This document shows, in pieces, positions 1-8,202 of a stretch of 64,000 bases of DNA. The stretch's first letter is position 1. The number at the start of each line of letters is the position of its first letter. The position numbers were made by a program, and so were the translations under genes. The notes beneath the pieces were generated by a model. That model saw only the letters and a list, made by a program, of their open reading frames with translations. It did not search any database and was not told the origin of the DNA. Source of the DNA: Thiobacillus sp. UBA3361 (lineage in GTDB: Bacteria; Pseudomonadota; Gammaproteobacteria; Burkholderiales; Thiobacillaceae); NCBI GenBank assembly GCA_002360535.1, contig DEQR01000059.1, forward strand, positions 55,054-119,053, read 5' to 3'.

Positions 1-1
1 C

Positions 2-379
2 ACCATGCCCGAGCATGGTCTGGGCCTTACTGCGCTGGCCACAGCCCCGCTCGCCCTGATCTACCTGTCCGTCGCTTATTACCTGACCTCGGATGCGATA
101 CACCTGAATCTAAGAAAACTGTTGCGGATCGGCTTGCACAGCTCATTTGTCGCCACCCTGACATCGATACCCTCCGCCGCGCTCGGCCCGTTATGGGATG
201 GCTCGCTGATCAGCGCACTGGTGGTATTGCTGTTCTCCGGGTTATTGGGCGGCATCGCATGGATCACGGGATTGCGTGTGGCCAAGCACGCTCTGCTGAA
301 TGAGTTATCTCGTGTACTGACCAAGGCACGAGTACCGGCCTCCTGGCAATCGCTGTTGCTAGGTCATCTCCCCCCGTAA
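2..379 (+). CDS. C-terminal end of a polysaccharide flippase-like membrane protein (partial)
   Basis: The frame is open from the first bases of the window, so this is the 3' end of a longer gene; the ATG at 5 is probably internal. The visible ~125 residues are hydrophobic, with about three membrane segments separated by short basic loops, and end in a cytoplasmic basic tail (RVLTKARVPASW). This pattern and the position beside exopolysaccharide genes suit the end of a Wzx/MATE-type lipid-linked oligosaccharide flippase. No diagnostic motif is visible, so the family call is inference; another multi-spanning polysaccharide protein remains possible. It converges with the acyltransferase gene on the other strand. 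Confidence 0.5.
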   Translation, partial: TMPEHGLGLTALATAPLALIYLSVAYYLTSDAIHLNLRKLLRIGLHSSFVATLTSIPSAALGPLWDGSLISALVVLLFSGLLGGIAWITGLRVAKHALLNELSRVLTKARVPASWQSLLLGHLPP

Positions 380-424
380 TTGATCTTGCTTAAAAAAGCA
401 TTTACGGTTGCCTCCCTAGCTGAG

Positions 425-1519
425 TTAGTGCGGTAGACGACTTGGGTTAATTCCTGTCCTGTATCTATTGCGCAAAGATTCAATTGGCCTACCAATGTAA
501 TAATTTAAAATCATCGAAAAACACACTGAACCCACGACGGCAGTCATACCATAGAACCACTTTTCAGTTACACCTATTTTTCCAAATAGCACATTAATTA
601 GATGTATTACGCACATGTGACATATATAAATCGGGTAACTTAAATCACCAATCCTCTGGTCCCATTTCCGATTTGCCTGGAAGATAAATGCAAGCGGCAT
701 TAACATCAAAAACACAATAAACAAACCTGTGGTTTTTATCGGCTCGCTTACTGGTATTATCCAATATGTAATCGTAATAATTACGAGTGCTAGCGTTGAT
801 GCCCTAGCATATTTTTCAAGACGATCATTGGTCAGCTTGGTTCTATAATATGGCAATAAGACTTGATGCGCCATAGCCCCGAGTAAAAAAAACGCCAATT
901 CTGTTGGAAAAAATCTATACGTCCATGGATCATGCCATCCTAAGCCAATATGTATTAGGTAGATTCGCAACGAAATGGACAAAGCAATAAAAACATACAG
1001 TACACGCCTTTTTGGTAGGACGAATGGGGCAATTAAATAAAAAGTTAACTCAACACCTAATGTCCAAGCTTGTGGGACAAGTAGCGCCGGCCAAAGGACA
1101 ACTTCACTTTTTGTAAAGTTGGCAGAAAAAACAAGTTGATTGTTGTCAACGCCCGCAAACATTACCCAGTCTTGCATGAATATCAAGACATTAGAGAACA
1201 AAAGCAGTAAATTGGCAGCAAGGGGCGCGTCGTAATATATTTGAAAAAAATCAATATCTAATCCTGCGGCCGAAGACGTCATGTATACAAATAATGTAAA
1301 CATCGCAACTGCAAAATAGATTGGGTAAAGTCTTAAATATCTGTTGATATAAAAGCTACTAATTGTATTGTAGGCTTTTCGTTCTACAAGAACATACGAA
1401 ATAAGAAAGCCGGAAATTGTATAAAAAAGCTGCACCGCATTACGACCACCAACAAAAATAAAACCGTATGAATGGGCAAATACTACGGCTATCGCCAACA
1501 ATGTTCTCAAGGAGCCCAT
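425..1519 (-). CDS. acyltransferase family 3 membrane protein
   Basis: About 364 residues with roughly ten hydrophobic segments. The N-terminus has the family 3 acyltransferase layout: LRTLLAIAVVFAHSYGF carries the catalytic histidine in the first membrane helix, and FYTISGFLISYVL follows. Such enzymes O-acetylate surface or exopolysaccharide sugars at the inner membrane. I chose the ATG at 1519 because GAGG lies 8 nt upstream; an in-frame ATG at 1537 is possible but has no visible ribosome site. The gene is strikingly AT-rich compared with the rest of the window, with many AAA, AAT and ATA codons, which suggests recent acquisition. The sugar substrate is unknown. Confidence 0.85.
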   Translation of the reverse strand: MGSLRTLLAIAVVFAHSYGFIFVGGRNAVQLFYTISGFLISYVLVERKAYNTISSFYINRYLRLYPIYFAVAMFTLFVYMTSSAAGLDIDFFQIYYDAPLAANLLLLFSNVLIFMQDWVMFAGVDNNQLVFSANFTKSEVVLWPALLVPQAWTLGVELTFYLIAPFVLPKRRVLYVFIALSISLRIYLIHIGLGWHDPWTYRFFPTELAFFLLGAMAHQVLLPYYRTKLTNDRLEKYARASTLALVIITITYWIIPVSEPIKTTGLFIVFLMLMPLAFIFQANRKWDQRIGDLSYPIYICHMCVIHLINVLFGKIGVTEKWFYGMTAVVGSVCFSMILNYYIGRPIESLRNRYRTGINPSRLPH

Positions 1520-1667
1520 TCTAAGTGCCTCACGCATTGCAGTGTGTACTTCGTATTCATGACTGGGGTCATGCAGAAGTCCGAGTGGACTGCATTAATA
1601 TCTGGTGTAATATTCGCATGAATCATTACATAGGGGTGCGCCATAATTAATGCCAGCTATATTCACA

Positions 1668-2306
1668 CTAGGGTTTGTCAGCCTCCAGGTTCAGGCTGAC
1701 AGGAAATTCCTTGCCCTTTATATTGATATGCAGCGAGGAAGTATCCGAAAAGTCATGGTGGGCACAATCGTGTGGTGACCAGGCTCTAATATTGACGAAA
1801 CCGGCCTTTGCAAATTGTTCGGACAACAATTTATGATTGAAGATGCCATAATGGTAATTGTAGCGATAATCCTGACCGCCCATTAACGGGTGAATGATTC
1901 TTTCCAGGTCATTATCGTTGTGTTGATAAATGGAGACCAGATGGTCGAAATCCGGAACAGATAGGCGGCAGACCCCACCGGGCCGTAAGATTCTTTGTAT
2001 TTGACACAATACATCCACCGTCTGCTGGTGCGGAACATGCTCCAGAACATGTGACATATACACAAAATCGAAGGACGCATCCGGAATAAAGCGGATCTCC
2101 AATATCTCATTGATAAGAAAATGGACGTGAGGCAGGCGCCTGGCATCGATGTTGACGAAATAGGGGGAATCGATGCTGCCACAACCGATATGCAGCAGAC
2201 GCTTCCCGTCAGGCGATCGTGGCAACGTGTCAGACATGACAGCCCACCTAAGCCTATTACGTGCCCGCCTGGCCACTCTGACAAATTTTACCAATGGCAC
2301 AGCCAT
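1668..2306 (-). CDS. class I SAM-dependent methyltransferase, polysaccharide cluster
   Basis: About 212 residues with a Rossmann methyltransferase fold. Motif I is LLHIGCGSID, the acidic end of strand 2 is VNIDARRL, and motif IV/post-motif is FDFVYMSHVLEHVPH followed by RILRPGGVCRLSVPDF. This belongs to the Methyltransf_11-like enzymes common in sugar and lipid modification. The ATG at 2306 is preferred over the one at 2330 because GGGAGGTGAT lies about 8 nt before it. The gene lies 36 nt downstream of the glycosyltransferase on the same strand, so they are likely cotranscribed, and it may methylate a sugar of the same polymer. The substrate cannot be read from the sequence. Confidence 0.8.
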   Translation of the reverse strand: MAVPLVKFVRVARRARNRLRWAVMSDTLPRSPDGKRLLHIGCGSIDSPYFVNIDARRLPHVHFLINEILEIRFIPDASFDFVYMSHVLEHVPHQQTVDVLCQIQRILRPGGVCRLSVPDFDHLVSIYQHNDNDLERIIHPLMGGQDYRYNYHYGIFNHKLLSEQFAKAGFVNIRAWSPHDCAHHDFSDTSSLHINIKGKEFPVSLNLEADKP

Positions 2307-2342
2307 TCGAATCACCTCCCATTGAGCCATTGCTTACCTGCC

Positions 2343-3233
2343 CTAATAAAGTAACTTCTTTCCGATTCTTATCGCGCATCTCCACCGTTTGTAGGGAATA
2401 TCCTCGGGGGCCAATTCTTGCACAGCTCTTCGCGCAGCCCTTAGTAAACAATCATTTCCCGTCACAGTGTGATGGCGCAATTGAACAACACACTCCTCAA
2501 AAAAGGCCAGATGTTGATGATCCGAGGAGATGCCCCCGCCAATATAGTTGACAACCACCCCGTTATGCACAGAAAACGGATGGCCTAGCTGTGATAGCCG
2601 CAGCAGCACTTCGTAATCCGCCGCAACCCTGAGATGGTCATCGAAACCATCGATGGCAAGCAGTGATTCCCGTGGGAAAATCACACCGGGTGTGGGTACG
2701 GTCATGGCCTTCCCGAGATCGGTAGGCAGGGGTTTCCATATATAGCCGTCACTGGCCAACATACGAATTGGAAAGCAATGGACAGAGCGCTGAAGGCTGT
2801 GCGTGTTTTTCTGGTGGATAGCCGTGAATATAAAGTCAAGGGCATGCTCACACAGCGCATCACCGCAGTTTAGGTACATCACATAATCAGAAGCTGAAAG
2901 GGATAGCGCTTTGTTGTACGCGTCATAGACACCCGCATCCTTCTCACTTATCCAACGCGTAACCCGCTTATCTTTGCCGACCGATTCTGCCGTCCCATCC
3001 GTGGATTTACCGTCAACCACAATCCATTCCACCCAGTCGGGCAGGACATCCGGCAGACTGGTGGCCGTGATTTCAAAATGTTCCAGGCAATTTAATGAAA
3101 CGGTGAGTATTGACAAGGTGGCCTTGCTTGTCTGCGCACCCTGAGACATCGTTGATTCATCTGACTGACTCACGGCAACCGTATCCCTTCGTGTAGAAGC
3201 CATATCCGATCGGACTTGCATCAACAAATCCAT
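2343..3233 (-). CDS. family 2 glycosyltransferase
   Basis: About 296 residues. A GT-A core starts near residue 40: LSILTVSLNC, then VEWIVVDGKSTDGT (nucleotide-binding aspartate), EKDAGVYDAYNKALSLSASDYVMYLNCGD (the DxD-like region is read here as NCGD), and later GVIFPRESLLAIDGFDD with VAADYEVLLRL, the usual acceptor-side acidic motif. This WcaA-like type adds a sugar to a lipid-linked glycan on the cytoplasmic face of the membrane. The first ~38 residues are polar, unlike the family, and the true start may be an internal ATG such as that of MASTRR or MSQGAQ; none has a clear ribosome site. Downstream lies the methyltransferase. Confidence 0.82.
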   Translation of the reverse strand: MDLLMQVRSDMASTRRDTVAVSQSDESTMSQGAQTSKATLSILTVSLNCLEHFEITATSLPDVLPDWVEWIVVDGKSTDGTAESVGKDKRVTRWISEKDAGVYDAYNKALSLSASDYVMYLNCGDALCEHALDFIFTAIHQKNTHSLQRSVHCFPIRMLASDGYIWKPLPTDLGKAMTVPTPGVIFPRESLLAIDGFDDHLRVAADYEVLLRLSQLGHPFSVHNGVVVNYIGGGISSDHQHLAFFEECVVQLRHHTVTGNDCLLRAARRAVQELAPEDIPYKRWRCAIRIGKKLLY

Positions 3234-3346
3234 TCGATCCGACCGCCGAAATGGTTGGATTATTCAGAGTCCCGCCATGGATCAACCGTTCGAAACCCGG
3301 CATCCCCTTGGGATCGACAGCAGATCCATATGGCCAATTAAACGGT

Positions 3347-4213
3347 CTAAGGCACGGGGCAGAAACGGCAAAACGGGTTGTCGGACAGCTTATTGGTGGA
3401 ACCTTTTGGAGTATTGTCCTGCTGTACCGGCTTGTCGCTGCCATGCCTGCCCTTTGTGGCGATCTCGGGAGTCGCGGTCGGCCGTTCAGAAGGTACTACG
3501 TCTTTCGGTTTTTCCTGCTCGGCAGGTTGCTGTGCCTGTGCTCCTTTAGCAGGATAAGGCGTTGGATAAGGCATCTGCCCTCCGAATTCCACATAGCGTT
3601 TCCTTAATGCCTCAGAATCTGGATTGTATTTCAGCCCCTCGGTGATGAGTTCCAAGGCCTTCTGTTTGTTGTTCAACCGGACATGGATACGTGCCATGTC
3701 CAGATACGGTGTAGGTATATGAGGGTCTAATCTACTGGCCATTAGATATTCAGCTATCGCACGCTCTTCATGTTTCATAGTTACCAATGCCCTGGCTTTT
3801 TCTATGTGGAAATATGGGCGCAGAGGGGCATCTTGAGAACTACCTCTCAACATATAGTCCGCTTCGTTTAATATAAAATACTGTATATAATATCCCTTTT
3901 TATCTTTCTCTTTTGATGAATAATAGCGCATCCATCCCAATGGTATTCTACAATAGTGATGAAATCCGCCGCTGTTGAGTGTGATTGCTCGTTCTTCAGG
4001 CGTCAAACTGGCCACAAAGTTGTCATAGATGAAAGCGCCGTTTTCTAATTCAAACTTCCTACAGTAGGTAGGCAACTGCAGATACTCTGATTCAGTCACA
4101 CTTCCTAGATAATACAGTTCCCGGCTTGCCGCATAAGCGGTTAAAGCTTTAACCATCAGTGCCAGACAGAGAAGTCTGCAAATATATTGAAATATATGGC
4201 GCGAGGCTCGCAT
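3347..4213 (-). CDS. TPR-containing exported protein of the exopolysaccharide cluster
   Basis: About 288 residues. The N-terminus (YICRLLCLALMVKALTAYAA) looks like a signal peptide or membrane anchor. Two tetratricopeptide units follow at about residues 145-215, for example ERAIAEYLMASRLDPHIPTPYLDMARIHVRL and QKALELITEGLKYNPDSEALRKRY. The last ~70 residues are a low-complexity tail rich in Pro, Lys, Gln and Thr ending CRFCPVP. TPR proteins are frequent in PEP-CTERM/exosortase exopolysaccharide loci, where they are thought to scaffold export or assembly. The middle region (residues 30-140) has no family I recognise. Confidence 0.6.
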   Translation of the reverse strand: MRASRHIFQYICRLLCLALMVKALTAYAASRELYYLGSVTESEYLQLPTYCRKFELENGAFIYDNFVASLTPEERAITLNSGGFHHYCRIPLGWMRYYSSKEKDKKGYYIQYFILNEADYMLRGSSQDAPLRPYFHIEKARALVTMKHEERAIAEYLMASRLDPHIPTPYLDMARIHVRLNNKQKALELITEGLKYNPDSEALRKRYVEFGGQMPYPTPYPAKGAQAQQPAEQEKPKDVVPSERPTATPEIATKGRHGSDKPVQQDNTPKGSTNKLSDNPFCRFCPVP

Positions 4214-4370
4214 TAAGCGCTTCTATTTGCTGTGATCTGGTGAGGCGCAACAAAGATGTTGCTATCGAGTCGAATCTTATGCACGGTCATCCTCTCGATT
4301 GCATATTGAGGCATCAAATTTGAATATTGCCTGCATATTGGCATTTCCACCTGATTCTGAGGGAAGAAAA

Positions 4371-5342
4371 TCATATCTTGGATACCCAATTTTCAACCTC
4401 GAAAGCCACACGGTCCCGCCACTCTTTTCTAGAAAACACATGATCGGCGTCCGCAAGGAAAACTTGAGGAGTGCGCCGGTCTGTGAGTGCTCGCTTCCAG
4501 GCCAGGTCATTTTCCACCAGTTCCCTATATTCCCGCGCGACATAATCCCGGCCGCTCAGCACAATCAGAAGTTGTCCCCGGAAGGATCGGAACACAGTTA
4601 GCAGCCGTGCCGGGAGAGCTTGCGTCTCATCCGGGTTTGTTGATGCCATCTTATATTGAGTACTTGAGGGGCTGCCTCGATTGGATGTGTATCCGCATGC
4701 GGTTGCCAAGGTTGATGTTGAGTTGGGAGCCAATCTGGGCAACTGGCGTCGGTAATGGTCACCTTTTCCGGCCGCACGGAACATGAGGCCAGCAAGGGAA
4801 CGAAGGGATCTGAGCACGTTAACCCGTCCTTGAAACACCTTTTGCCAGAATGTCCGGCTACTCAATCTGCCCAGGTAGTAGTGCCGTAGCAGCACTTTGG
4901 CAGCCGCACTTTCTGTGTGTACCCAGGGGTTGAGCAATATCAGGCCGGCCACGCGCCGATCTGTCGGCGCGTAGAAGAGTGCCGCCGTCGCGGCATCGCA
5001 TAATCCCCACAGCACGGCGTGGCCCATGCCGGGGACGGAATCGAAGAAGGCGTCTAAGGCTGCGCGGATATCATCGTCGATCTCCTCGAAGGTACGCATT
5101 TCCCCTTCGCTGTCGCCCATGCCGCGATAGTCGAAGCGCATGGCGGGAATCCCGTGGGCGGCCAGGTGGCGGGCCAGCAGGGTGAACTGGCGGTGGCTGC
5201 CGGCCCGGTACTGGGGCCCACCGACGATGATTAGCACGCCGATCCGGCCATCCCCCTTCTGCTCCCCATCCGGCCGGCTGAGAATACCCAGCATCCTGTC
5301 GCCTTGGCAGGGGATGAGCAGGGGGATTTCTCGATAATTCAT
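4371..5342 (-). CDS. exosortase A system-associated hydrolase 1 (alpha/beta hydrolase)
   Basis: About 323 residues from the ATG at 5342, which overlaps the stop of hydrolase 2 by 4 nt (ATGA), so the two are translationally coupled. The fold is alpha/beta hydrolase: IGVLIIVGGPQYRAGSHRQF, AMRFDYRGMGDSEG, the nucleophile elbow LWGLCDAATAAL (Cys rather than Ser at the elbow), and near the C-terminus a histidine in LADADHVFS. It matches what I know of the exosortase-associated hydrolase 1 family (TIGR03100), found beside EPS ligase and decarboxylase genes; the substrate is unknown. Residues ~207-250 (about YRRQLPRLAP to TNPDETQ) look unlike the family and make the protein longer than usual. Confidence 0.82.
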   Translation of the reverse strand: MNYREIPLLIPCQGDRMLGILSRPDGEQKGDGRIGVLIIVGGPQYRAGSHRQFTLLARHLAAHGIPAMRFDYRGMGDSEGEMRTFEEIDDDIRAALDAFFDSVPGMGHAVLWGLCDAATAALFYAPTDRRVAGLILLNPWVHTESAAAKVLLRHYYLGRLSSRTFWQKVFQGRVNVLRSLRSLAGLMFRAAGKGDHYRRQLPRLAPNSTSTLATACGYTSNRGSPSSTQYKMASTNPDETQALPARLLTVFRSFRGQLLIVLSGRDYVAREYRELVENDLAWKRALTDRRTPQVFLADADHVFSRKEWRDRVAFEVENWVSKI

Positions 5343-6316
5343 GCCGCGACTGCCTGCATGGCTTGCAGGGAGGCATCCACCAGGGCGGGACATTCCTGGA
5401 TTTCCTGCGATTGCCAGAAATCCGGGCAGGCGAGTACCCGACCAGTCACGGCCACACCGGCTGTCTGCCAGTGCTGAATGATCCTGGAAACGGCATTGGA
5501 GAAGCGGCCCGTTGGGCCGCAACCCTCTCCACAGGCCCTCCCCCCAAGGGGGAGGGGGCCAGGCATAGCCTGGTCTGAAGATTCAGGGTGTTTCATTCGT
5601 CCAAGTGCCGTTGTTAGGATGGCCTGCTGACCGGCTGGGCTGAGACCGGTCCGACCGCTCATATCCATTTCCATCCAGTGAACTGGCGCCTTGGGGGAGT
5701 GGGCAGAGAGTCTGAATTCCGTCATGGCATCCGCCAGTTCCGGGCTGAGGCGGTTACCCGCAATCTCCAGCGATTCGCCGGCGGACAGGGCCTTTCTCAG
5801 GTCCTGGGTCGAGGCGGCGGACTTTCCTGCCTTGACCAGGTCCCCCGCCAGCTTCAGCCGCAACAGATGCGTCAGATACTGTTCGCCGTTGAGCACCGGT
5901 TGCCAGAGTAGCAAGGCGCGGACGTCGTCCCGTTGCTGGGCCGCGTCCACGGCCAGGCTGGCGCCCAGACGCAGTCCCCAGAGCACGATGGGGCCGTCGG
6001 ACGATTGCCGAAGCCGCTCCGTCATGGCCAGGGCGTCGTCGCGCCAGATGGCCCAGCGCGCGTCGCCGGCATCGCCTTCGCTGTCGCCGCTGCCGTAGAG
6101 ATCGAATTGCAGGACGGACCATCCGGCCGCCGCGAAGCGCCTCGCCTGCAAGGCCGCCATACGCCGGGATTTGTGCATCTCTTCGCCATAGGGGTGCAGG
6201 TAGAGGATGCCGCCCTTGGCGGGGCGTCCACGGGGCTGGGTTCGCAGGGTGAACAGGCTACCGGCACAGCCCTCCATAAATTGGGGGATCAGGTCGATGT
6301 CAGGCGGGCTCGACAT
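5339..6316 (-). CDS. exosortase A system-associated hydrolase 2 with an in-frame repeat insertion
   Basis: About 325 residues of alpha/beta hydrolase type: GGILYLHPYGEEMHKSRR, VLQFDLYGSGDSEGD, and the elbow VLWGLRLGASLAV, which has Arg where a Ser nucleophile would sit. The arrangement matches the exosortase-associated hydrolase 2 family (TIGR03101), which usually lies next to hydrolase 1 as here. Residues ~241-276 (MKHPESSD to TGRFSNAV) are encoded by a GC-rich hairpin repeat found again upstream at 6400-6441; removing them gives a length closer to what I remember for the family (about 270-290). The frame stays open through the insertion. Its 3' end overlaps the hydrolase 1 start. Confidence 0.82.
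   Translation of the reverse strand: MSSPPDIDLIPQFMEGCAGSLFTLRTQPRGRPAKGGILYLHPYGEEMHKSRRMAALQARRFAAAGWSVLQFDLYGSGDSEGDAGDARWAIWRDDALAMTERLRQSSDGPIVLWGLRLGASLAVDAAQQRDDVRALLLWQPVLNGEQYLTHLLRLKLAGDLVKAGKSAASTQDLRKALSAGESLEIAGNRLSPELADAMTEFRLSAHSPKAPVHWMEMDMSGRTGLSPAGQQAILTTALGRMKHPESSDQAMPGPLPLGGRACGEGCGPTGRFSNAVSRIIQHWQTAGVAVTGRVLACPDFWQSQEIQECPALVDASLQAMQAVAA
5504..5558. repeat. GC-rich hairpin repeat inside the hydrolase 2 gene
   Basis: The palindrome GCGGCCCGTTGGGCCGC (5504-5520) is followed by CCCTCTCC and then a second hairpin, CCCTCCCCC / GGGGGAGGG, at 5536-5556. The same 17-bp palindrome followed by the same type of hairpin recurs at 6400-6441, so this is a dispersed element rather than gene sequence. 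Confidence 0.8.
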
Positions 6317-6632
6317 GGTGTTGATGGGTCGGTGTGTTCCGGCATGCCGGTGAACTCCGTACGGCTGAAGGGCGCTGATCGGGAAGCCGCGGTTTCAAGG
6401 CGGCCCGTTGGGCCGCTGCCCTCTCCCCACGGGGGAGGGGGTTGTTTTCCTCAGGGGTTCCTGAGCATCCATCTGCATGAAAGTTACCGTGACTGTGGTA
6501 GGAGAACCGGCAGACGGAACAACCCCTCTTTCGCGCCGCAGGCGGCGCTCCACAGGGCTCCATCCGTGGGGTGGCCTCTCTAGCCATGAACGGTTGATCG
6601 GGACGAGGCCGGTCCTCGGAGAATGCGCGCCA
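6317..6632. other. 316-bp gap between hydrolase 2 and the acyl carrier protein gene
   Basis: No convincing gene is seen. The stretch holds the second copy of the hairpin repeat (6400-6441) and GC-rich spacer. Both flanking genes read leftwards, so the gap may be transcribed as part of one operon with the repeat in the mRNA. Confidence 0.6.
6400..6441. repeat. GC-rich hairpin repeat, second copy
   Basis: GCGGCCCGTTGGGCCGC at 6400-6416 is identical to 5504-5520. It is followed by CCCTCTCCCC-AC-GGGGGAGGGGG (6419-6441), a hairpin with a 2-nt loop. It lies between genes, unlike the first copy. Confidence 0.8.
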
Positions 6633-6881
6633 TCAGGCCTGCGTTTTCTCCTCCACGAAGCGCACCAAACTGCCCAGGGTCGCAAACGTATCCGCGCTGA
6701 TTTCGTCATCCATCACGGTGATGTCGAATTGTTCCTCCAGCTTGGCGATGAGACCCACCACGGCCATGGAGTCCAGCTCGGGCAGGGCACCCAGCAGGGG
6801 CGTGTCGGGGGTCATGCTGTCGGCGCGGGTGCCCAGGTTCAGGGTAGCCGCAAGCAGGGTCTTGATCTGGTTCTGAATCAT
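6633..6881 (-). CDS. acyl carrier protein of the exosortase/EPS cluster
   Basis: 82 residues from the ATG at 6881. The phosphopantetheine attachment motif is ELDSMAVVGLI (Ser about residue 38), followed by the helix LEEQFDITVMDDEISADTFATLGSLVRFV typical of carrier proteins. A longer frame extends upstream to 7238 but covers the start of the divergent GNAT gene and lacks carrier-protein features. In exosortase clusters this ACP lies next to the acyl-CoA ligase, decarboxylase and GNAT genes, suggesting that they activate and transfer an acyl or amino-acyl group, but the cargo is unknown. The spacer 6882-6975 must hold the divergent promoters. Confidence 0.88.
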   Translation of the reverse strand: MIQNQIKTLLAATLNLGTRADSMTPDTPLLGALPELDSMAVVGLIAKLEEQFDITVMDDEISADTFATLGSLVRFVEEKTQA

Positions 6882-6975
6882 CGATGTCTCGGGGTCGAAT
6901 GCTGGGAAGAGTGGCGGACCGGGCCGCTGGCGAGTCGATGTTATTCTATCCCGCATTCCGTGTCCGACTGCTGCC

Positions 6976-8067
6976 TTGGAAGCCGACATCACCACCGAGG
7001 TGCAATGCCTCGTGGATTTCCCCCCGTTGATGACTGCGCCGGTGGCCGGGCACTTCATGCAGGCGCCGGGCTTCGACCTGGACTTGCAGTGGTTCGAGCA
7101 CCTGGCCAGGACCGCGCTGACACCGGCTCCCAGACTGCGGCTCTGGCAGGCCGCGAATGCCACGGAGCGGTTGTTGCTGCCGATGCATGAAATGCCCCGG
7201 CACGGCTGGGGGATGCGCCGTTTGCATGCCCTGGCCAACTATTACACTTCCCTGTTCGCGTCCATCGGCGACGCGAACATGCGCGACCGGGGATTGCGGG
7301 CCATCTGCGCCCAGGTGGCCCGGACCAAGCCGGCCTGGGACGTGGTGGACCTGCACCCCATGGACCCCGGGAGTGAAGACTTCGCGCTGTTGTCCGACGC
7401 CCTGCGCGAGGCAGGCTTTCGGGTTCACCGTTATTTTTGCTTCGGCAATTGGCATCTGCCCTGCGCGGGTCTGAGCTTCGCCGACTACTGGTCGAGCCGG
7501 CCTTCGCCACTGCGGAATACCCACAATCGCAAAGAAAAGGCCTTTCTCCGGGACGGAAGGGGGCGTCTGGATATCGTGCGGGGAGGCGGCGATTTGGACC
7601 GCGCAATCCAAGCCTATGAACAGGTTTACGCCGCCAGCTGGAAAGTGCCGGAGCCCCACCCCGAGTTCATCCCCGGCCTGCTCCGCCTGGCCGCCGCTCG
7701 TGACTGGCTGCGTCTTGGCCTCGCCTGGTATGACGGCAAGCCCGTGGCGGCGCAAATCTGGCTGGTGGTCAATCGGCGTGCCTCCATCTACAAACTGGCC
7801 TACGACGAACGCTACGCCGCCCTGTCCGCCGGCACCCTGCTGACCGCGCATCTCATGAAACACGTGCTGGATGCCGATAAGGTGGCGGAAGTCGATTACC
7901 TGATAGGCGACGAACCCTACAAGCAGGACTGGATGGCTCATCGACGGGAACGCTGGGGCATCGTTGCCTACAATGCGCGCACCTTGCGGGGCCGACTGGG
8001 ATCCGTCCGGCAGACGCTGGGGGAGTGGCGGCGTAGGCGGTTGGCGGATCAAGCACCGCCAGGATGA
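6976..8067 (+). CDS. GNAT/FemAB-like acyltransferase, EPS-associated
   Basis: About 363 residues. The C-terminal half carries an acetyltransferase-6 (FemAB-like) fold, seen in YDGKPVAAQIWLVVNRRASIYKLAYDERYAALSAGTLLTAHLMKHV followed by EVDYLIGDEPYKQDWM, a signature of GNAT proteins of PEP-CTERM/exosortase loci. It is divergent from the ACP gene, which may supply its acyl donor. The start is uncertain: TTG at 6976 keeps the N-terminal TTEVQCLVDF segment expected for the family, while ATG at 7030 would remove it; neither has an obvious ribosome site. Confidence 0.78.
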   Translation: MEADITTEVQCLVDFPPLMTAPVAGHFMQAPGFDLDLQWFEHLARTALTPAPRLRLWQAANATERLLLPMHEMPRHGWGMRRLHALANYYTSLFASIGDANMRDRGLRAICAQVARTKPAWDVVDLHPMDPGSEDFALLSDALREAGFRVHRYFCFGNWHLPCAGLSFADYWSSRPSPLRNTHNRKEKAFLRDGRGRLDIVRGGGDLDRAIQAYEQVYAASWKVPEPHPEFIPGLLRLAAARDWLRLGLAWYDGKPVAAQIWLVVNRRASIYKLAYDERYAALSAGTLLTAHLMKHVLDADKVAEVDYLIGDEPYKQDWMAHRRERWGIVAYNARTLRGRLGSVRQTLGEWRRRRLADQAPPG

Positions 8068-8096
8068 AAAACCGTTCGAGCGCGATACTCGGAGCA

Positions 8097-8119
8097 CCCC
8101 TCCCCCGCGGGGGGAGGGG
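8097..8119. repeat. GC-rich hairpin, CCCCTCCCCC type
   Basis: CCCCTCCCCC (8097-8106), a 3-nt loop and GGGGGAGGGG (8110-8119) form a perfect 10-bp stem between the GNAT and ligase genes. It resembles the hairpin half of the repeats at 5536 and 6419 but lacks the 17-bp palindrome. No T-tract follows, so it is probably not a terminator. Confidence 0.65.
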
Positions 8120-8202
8120 CCGGGGGAGAGGGAACGGGTAGGGCGACGTTCATGAAGCTGGGTGGCTGTCGCTCTGCCCGTTAGGCCGTTGGAGAATCAT
8201 CG

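Noticed and set aside
8097..8119. Terminator between the GNAT and ligase genes
   Set aside because: The stem is strong but no T-run follows and the ligase gene reads on in the same direction; treated as a repeat.
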